Below the pieces are notes generated by a model. That model made no database searches. It saw nothing but the letters and a program-made list of their open reading frames with translations, and had not been told where the DNA came from. From NCBI GenBank assembly GCA_004335635.1, contig QAXH01005078.1, positions 1-64,000 on the forward strand: a DNA stretch of 64,000 nucleotides, in the 5' to 3' direction. Made by a program: the position numbers and the translations under genes. Positions 59,337-64,000 of this stretch are shown here, piece after piece (the first letter of the stretch is position 1; each line of letters begins with the position of its first letter). The DNA comes from Chloromonas sp. AAM2. Its lineage: Eukaryota; Chlorophyta; Chlorophyceae; Chlamydomonadales; Chlamydomonadaceae.

Positions 59337-61158
59337 TCATCCTCCTGACTCTCGCTTCCTTTTCCCTTTTTGCGTATGTGTGTGTTGTGTTGTTTTGGCT
59401 CCTGCCACCTGAGCTTCTAGCTGCCTTCTGATCTGCATGATGGAGTACCCACAGTTTGCAGTGTGGCGCACTAGTTTGTTGGCCGTGGCCCTAGCTTGGC
59501 TGCCTGTCGCTCCCATCTCTCTAAGCAGGTCTCCCATGCTGTTGTACACTGAGCCTCCATGGCCCAGGGGTATACAGTGCTTTTGTTTATCGAACTTGAC
59601 ATTAAACCCCAGCTCTTTCAGGCTGCTGATCAGGCTAGCGTGCTGCTGTGCTTTTTCTTCGCGCTTCTCTGCAACTTTGGTGTCCATGCAGTAGCCCACT
59701 TCAATGAGGGTGATGGATTGTCCCTTAGGGAGTTGTCCTCCCATCTGGCGGAGGTTTTCCATGTGGTGTTACACCTTCCATGATCACAATGTCGGGTTTA
59801 GTGATGGTTTGCAACTGTTCCGGGGTGGGTGTGATGGGAGCCACTTGCAGCCAATTCCTGAGATTGCTGCCTTTACCCACTCATGCGGGGAGGTCCACTC
59901 TTTTGCCGGCGTCCACTGGCACTGTTGGCACTGGCCCCGTGTGGGGTGTTACAAAGCGTGTGGAAGATAGTCTTGACTGCACCATCGTTTCTATGGATAT
60001 ACTGGGCGTGGAGGGCTGCGGTGCGTGTGCATCCTTCAATGGCGTGCGGGCCAGAGTCAGGTTGCTGGCTAGGGGCTTCCAGCCAGGTAGTTGGTTGGTC
60101 GGTTGGTACGGTTGAGGTGGAAATCTATATACAGAAACGCTGCAACCCCAAAACATGTACCAGTCATTTTGCAACATACCGTCTGTCAGGTTTCTGAGGG
60201 CCTCATCTGTCTCGTCTTTTTCTTAGGCCAGTTGCTCCCGGCCGTGCGCTTCTTTGGCGCTTTCTTTCCTGGTATGTAGGGCCCGATGAGGTCCTTGTGG
60301 GATTCAGGGGTGGTGGTTTCGTGCCTGTCCTCGGCCCCGTCGACATGTGCCCCTTTGGTTGTTTCCCCTGCTACTTCATCCGCCTTCTCGTTGCCTATGA
60401 TGCCAATGAGAGATTTGACCTTACGGATGTTAACTTTTTTACCTTTGTTAGCAAGTTAGTCGAGGATTGTGGTTACAGCATCCAGAAAAGCTCCCGTGAA
60501 CACTACATTTATTAGCCTTCGGGGAGTACAGATGCTTTCTGCTAGCACAGATGCTGACCTGACTGTCTGTGTAAAGCGTGACTGGTGCTGCTTCCCCTTC
60601 ACTGGCGTGCTTAAGGGCTTGGTGGACAGCAGAAACCTCGGCACGGTTGATGGTGTTCGTGAGTCCCTCGCCGTCCTGCAGGATGTCAGTCACCTGGTCT
60701 CCCTTGTAACAGATGGCGGCAGCTCCAACCTTGCGTGGACCTTGCTCAGTTTTCTGGCGGCTGCCGTCCGTACAGATGGTCAGGGCCATTGGGTCATTAC
60801 CTAGGCGGCCCCAGTGGGCAGGGTGCTGGGAACTAAGCTCGTGAATTTCGCTGCATGTGGCTGGTGCTGCTGCTTTGGTACCATTCCAATCCGGTGTGGT
60901 CGCTTCATCTGGCGGGTTGGGGGAATGTGGGGGAGGGGGGGCGGGTTTCAAGGAGCCCGTTCGTAAACATGACCGTGGGGCCCCCCGCCCCCTGGGGGGT
61001 GATGGGGGGTGAGTTCGGGTCGGCAGAATTTTGCATGGCGCCCCCCCGCCCCCCTGCGTGTATTCCAGTATTCTTTGGCGTTGTGTGTCCTGGCTACTTC
61101 TTCCTGAAGCGTTATTGCCAGTTGCCCAGGACAACACGTCATGGTACACCGTGGACAC
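59337..61158 (-). mobile_element. 5'-truncated, decayed non-LTR (LINE-type) retroelement with RNase H
   Basis: Reading the minus strand: an RNase H domain from about 60785 to 60350 with TDGSRQKTEQG (first Asp), INRAEVSAVHQAL (Glu), VTLYTDSQVSI (second Asp) and, in a shifted frame, NIRKVKSLIGIIGNEKADEV. Downstream, 59762-59337 carries a C-terminal domain seen in algal LINE proteins: ITLIEVGYCMDTKV, KAQQHASLISSLKELGF, HGGSVYNSMGDLLREMG and IMQIRRQLEAQ. The usual His before IG is Leu (KSLIG), the RNase H part is split by a frameshift near 60520 and an in-frame TAA at about 60459, and no reverse transcriptase is visible upstream. The copy is therefore dead and lacks its 5' part. Confidence 0.82.
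60916..61015. other. G-run cluster with G-quadruplex potential
   Basis: Four or more runs of 4-7 G lie within 100 bp (gggggagggggggcggg, ggggcccccc, ggggggtgatggggggtgag), at the left edge of the RNase H segment. Confidence 0.6.
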
Positions 61159-62461
61159 TCGCTGCTCTCAGAGCACTCCTAGTACTTAGCGGTCCATTTC
61201 GGGGGGCGCAGTGAGGGATCTGCCGGTCTGCTGCAGGCGTGCAGTGTGGTCCCCATTCCTCTCCGCCTTCTGTTCCTAGTTGTTCAACTAGGTGGGACAC
61301 CTTCTCTTTGGCAGTGACTCTTGGCGTCTGAGGTCGCCTGCGTCATAACCCGAGTTGTACCCAGAAGTTCCAAACGACATCAAGCCCAATTCCCTGTTTG
61401 AGTTACAGGTCAGTGTTTCTGAAGAGACTACAAGCTAGATGTTTGCTCAGCCTTGCTCTCACAGCAGTGTCAAGTATTCTCACCTGTATTCGAGATTTCC
61501 CAACTACTTCCCCTGGGTGTAAGGCAACTTGGCTGTTGCTACTTTTGTTACATTTGGTAGACAGTTCAGTTACGAGGCACGACAATCAACTGGTCCGTTT
61601 TTTGCTCATGGCCTGTCTTTGGGAAAGCACTGCTGTGCCTTGATTGTTGCTCACATTTCAATACAAGTGCACTTGCACCACTTGGAGCGATATCTCTGGT
61701 ACGTTTAGGCGGCTGCAGGAGCATTGTTACGGCAGGCGAAGCAAATGCTGACTGTTGCTTTCTCATGCATATTTCGCACACTCAAGTGCCTACACTGGAC
61801 CGTTGATCATTGTGAGTACAGTGAATACAGCATTCGGTGACCAGCGCTTTCCCACAGGATGAGAATGTCAAGCTCAGCGCTACTCACACCAGTGAATCAC
61901 CTGTTCCTTTCGTCTGCTGCTGCTAGTTTATATAAGTCCGGGGCGATGCAGACCAACGGGGTGCTAGGCAGGGAGGAAGAGTTCGAAAGCAGTTGACGAC
62001 GTGTTTCGACAGAGTTCAAGATAAGGAAAACAGACTGAATGCAGGTGAGGACACATAATTGAATGCCAACGAATGACTGGCTGGGTTCACACCAGACAGG
62101 TACACAGAAGGAATAAGGAATGAATGTGTCGGGCATGCCAACATGTGTCGGCAGCCAGCAGGCAAAACTTGTTTCATGTCCAGAGGGCTTGAGTTGATGC
62201 ATGCCGAACCGTCAGGCTTCAATCTGAAGCTAGCAGGGCTCGCCATCAAAAGTGTCATCATACCACCAGCCGGATCCTATGGACCTCCAACTGAAAGGAT
62301 GTACCTTTCTTTCCGCTTAGCCATCGACCAGTCAAGACTGCCTAACGCCACACACAAGCACATGGCCGGAAAAGCAAGTCACAGGTGCTTGGCTGTGCCT
62401 TGCCTGGGGGCGCCTCAGGACATGAAACGTGCCAGGACGGTGTGGCTATCTTGCAGTAGCC
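61159..62461. other. Spacer, 1.3 kb, no gene seen
   Basis: Separates the retroelement remnant from the EML-like gene 3' end. No repeats or coding stretches supported. Confidence 0.5.
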
Positions 62462-64000
62462 TTATATTCCCTTGAACGTTTGACTGCCATGGGCCTTGAA
62501 CGTTCCGCTGCCATGAGTTTTGAACGTCTGACCGCCTGCCCCTTTGAACGTCTGGCCGCCCACAGCCTTGAAAGTTTGCCGACCCATGTCACTGAAAGAC
62601 TGTGCACCCAGGGTCCTCAAGGGCTGGCTCATGGACTGGGTCAAGGCGGCCACCTCCTGTATTTGAGCCTGCACAGCCTTGGGGCCAAAGGTCTTGCCAG
62701 TCTCGTCCAGTGCAACCCACTCCACGCCGGGATTGGGTTCCAACACGCTGTCCTTTTCACCACGACGCTGCACGGCTGTGTACCACGCTGCCAGGATTTT
62801 CTGCAAAAAGCGGGAAGGTTGTGCGCACAGATCAGCATGTATGCCATTGCTCAGACGTGATGCTGTGCGTTTCTCACTCAGTGTGCGTATGCCTTTTCTG
62901 CACACTGCTTCTGCAAGAAAGTGTGCTATTGTTGATGACATGGCATCATGGTTGCCACTGCAGTGCAGCTGGCTACCCAGAGGGACCGCTGTGCCTGCCT
63001 TCACCTTGCCTGTAGGCAGCATTCTATTAGGGTACTGCCCTTTGTACTGCCTTACCTTATCCTCCTCTTGGTCCTTCAACGCGATGCCACACGTGCGCCA
63101 CTGGAAGATGCCTCGGTCGTGGCCGCCCGCACTCACAATGTAACGGTCGTCACTGTTGAACCGCACGGTCATCACATGGCTCGCATGCCCCCTGAACATG
63201 GGTCACAAAGTCGGAGCATTACTCAGTGCATGCAAGCCTGCATGTCCTGTACCTGACTGCCCAGTCGTCTCTGCCCTGCTCTCTGCCTCAACAACACACA
63301 ATCTCAACTTCAGTGCCTGAAGCCATGATGACAACCAACTTTCAGTCTGAACACGCATGCTGTGAGGAATGAGTGCACACCTGAAGGCCTTGTATGGTGC
63401 GTCGTCCCAGACCACGGGGTAGTTGAACAGGCGCACTGTGGAGAAATCGTCCCCTGTGGCTAGGTAGCTGCAGCCGGGCACCCCGTCAGCGCACTCCTCC
63501 TCGGGCGCAGGCAGCACAGCACCGGCCCGGTCGGCGGCAGAGGCCTTCTGCACACGCAAGCAAGTCGTTGATGCTCATGAGCAAGTGCATCTTGTGAGGA
63601 TATATGTAACAAAGAACCAGAGGGCTACAAAGAGCAGGACGGACAGGCTGCATCCTGCAGAAAGCCTCATTGCGCTACTCTTGTGAGGCGGCACGACACG
63701 GCCCGTAAGCCATAAACGCCAGCAAACTACTCGTCGGTGCTTGGTGTGAGCCGGTAGCTCTGCATCTAGCCATGCAGTCGTGCAATTAAGCTGTGGCTGC
63801 GAGCCAATCAAAACATGCCTGCATCTAGTTGAGCATGCCAGGTTATCATTACACCAGCGGCACACAACTCACACACAACAGTTCCCTGAGCCAGCAACTG
63901 CGCCTGCCAAGGCAGTATGAAATTTCTGTCACAATGACCTCACAATGCCAGCAGCCCCACTCACGTCGTAAACATCCTTTGGCGGTGTGTAGGCGGGTGC
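62462..64000 (-). CDS. EML/EMAP-like WD40 protein, 3' part
   Basis: Minus-strand exons: 64000-63965 (cut by the window edge), 63547-63381, 63191-63056 and 62800-62462, all in phase. The sequence matches the last WD40 blades of the echinoderm microtubule-associated protein-like family: PGCSYLATGDDFSTVRLFNY, APYKAFRGHASHVMTVRFNS and DDRYIVSAGGHDRGIFQWRT. These proteins bind tubulin or microtubules through tandem beta-propellers. Beyond the last blade the protein adds KILAAWYTAVQRRGEKDSVL and a terminal run of about five 8-residue repeats of the form G-G-Q-T-F-K-x-x before TAA at 62462-62464. The start and the N-terminal propeller are outside the window. Confidence 0.86.
62465..62610. repeat. 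24-bp coding repeat giving GGQTFKxx units
   Basis: Tandem imperfect 24-bp units inside the last EML-like exon encode (M)GRQTFKAV, GGQTFKGA, GGQTFKTH, GSGTFKAH and GSQTFKGI. The period is a whole number of codons, so copy number can change without frameshift. Confidence 0.85.

Overview
The window is nuclear DNA of a eukaryotic green alga, most likely a chlorophyte (a trebouxiophyte such as Coccomyxa or Trebouxia is my guess, not proven). Genes are split into many short exons with GT-AG introns, usually tgcag acceptors. The gene set is typical of green algae: an OPR/RAP organelle RNA factor, a plant-type augmin subunit, a LOV-domain hybrid histidine kinase, an EML-type WD40 protein and a decayed algal non-LTR retroelement. 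There are no operons, rRNA or tRNA genes that I can see. For spliced genes, one entry covers the whole gene and the exon coordinates are in the evidence. For eleven gene models the exon phases sum to whole codons.

Layout. 1-856 (+): 3' end of a CS-domain (NudC/p23 fold) protein. 2082-8988 (+): 901-aa two-transmembrane protein with a long serine/proline-rich tail. 9820-15076 (+): 665-aa coiled-coil protein. 15844-16937 (-): APC10, a subunit of the anaphase-promoting complex. 18361-24760 (-): 1373-aa PAS-LOV hybrid histidine kinase, a probable blue-light receptor and the most interesting gene here. 26428-29964 (-): ULP1-type SUMO protease. 30169-33958 (+): SET-domain methyltransferase, head to head with ULP1. 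35552-38592 (-): unrecognised 502-aa protein. 39140-43276 (+): augmin subunit 3. 43521-44.6k (-): small unknown protein. 45929-50595 (-): OPR/RAP protein.

From 50.6 to 62.4 kb the window is gene-poor and repeat-rich. It holds a 27-bp minisatellite, (CCCACA)n, a 41-bp minisatellite, a large inverted repeat with an N gap in one arm, a frameshifted coiled-coil/TM gene overlapping that palindrome, and a dead LINE-type element. At 62462-64000 (-) lies the 3' part of an EML-like WD40 gene.

Several genes belong to cell division or the cytoskeleton (APC10, augmin 3, the EML-like protein, the SUMO protease), but there is no sign that they form a cluster; plain genomic neighbourhood explains it. Dispersed MITE-like elements with a TTTGCCAGTTCTG terminal motif, an 87-bp repeat pair flanking ULP1 and a 57-bp repeat pair are scattered through introns and spacers.
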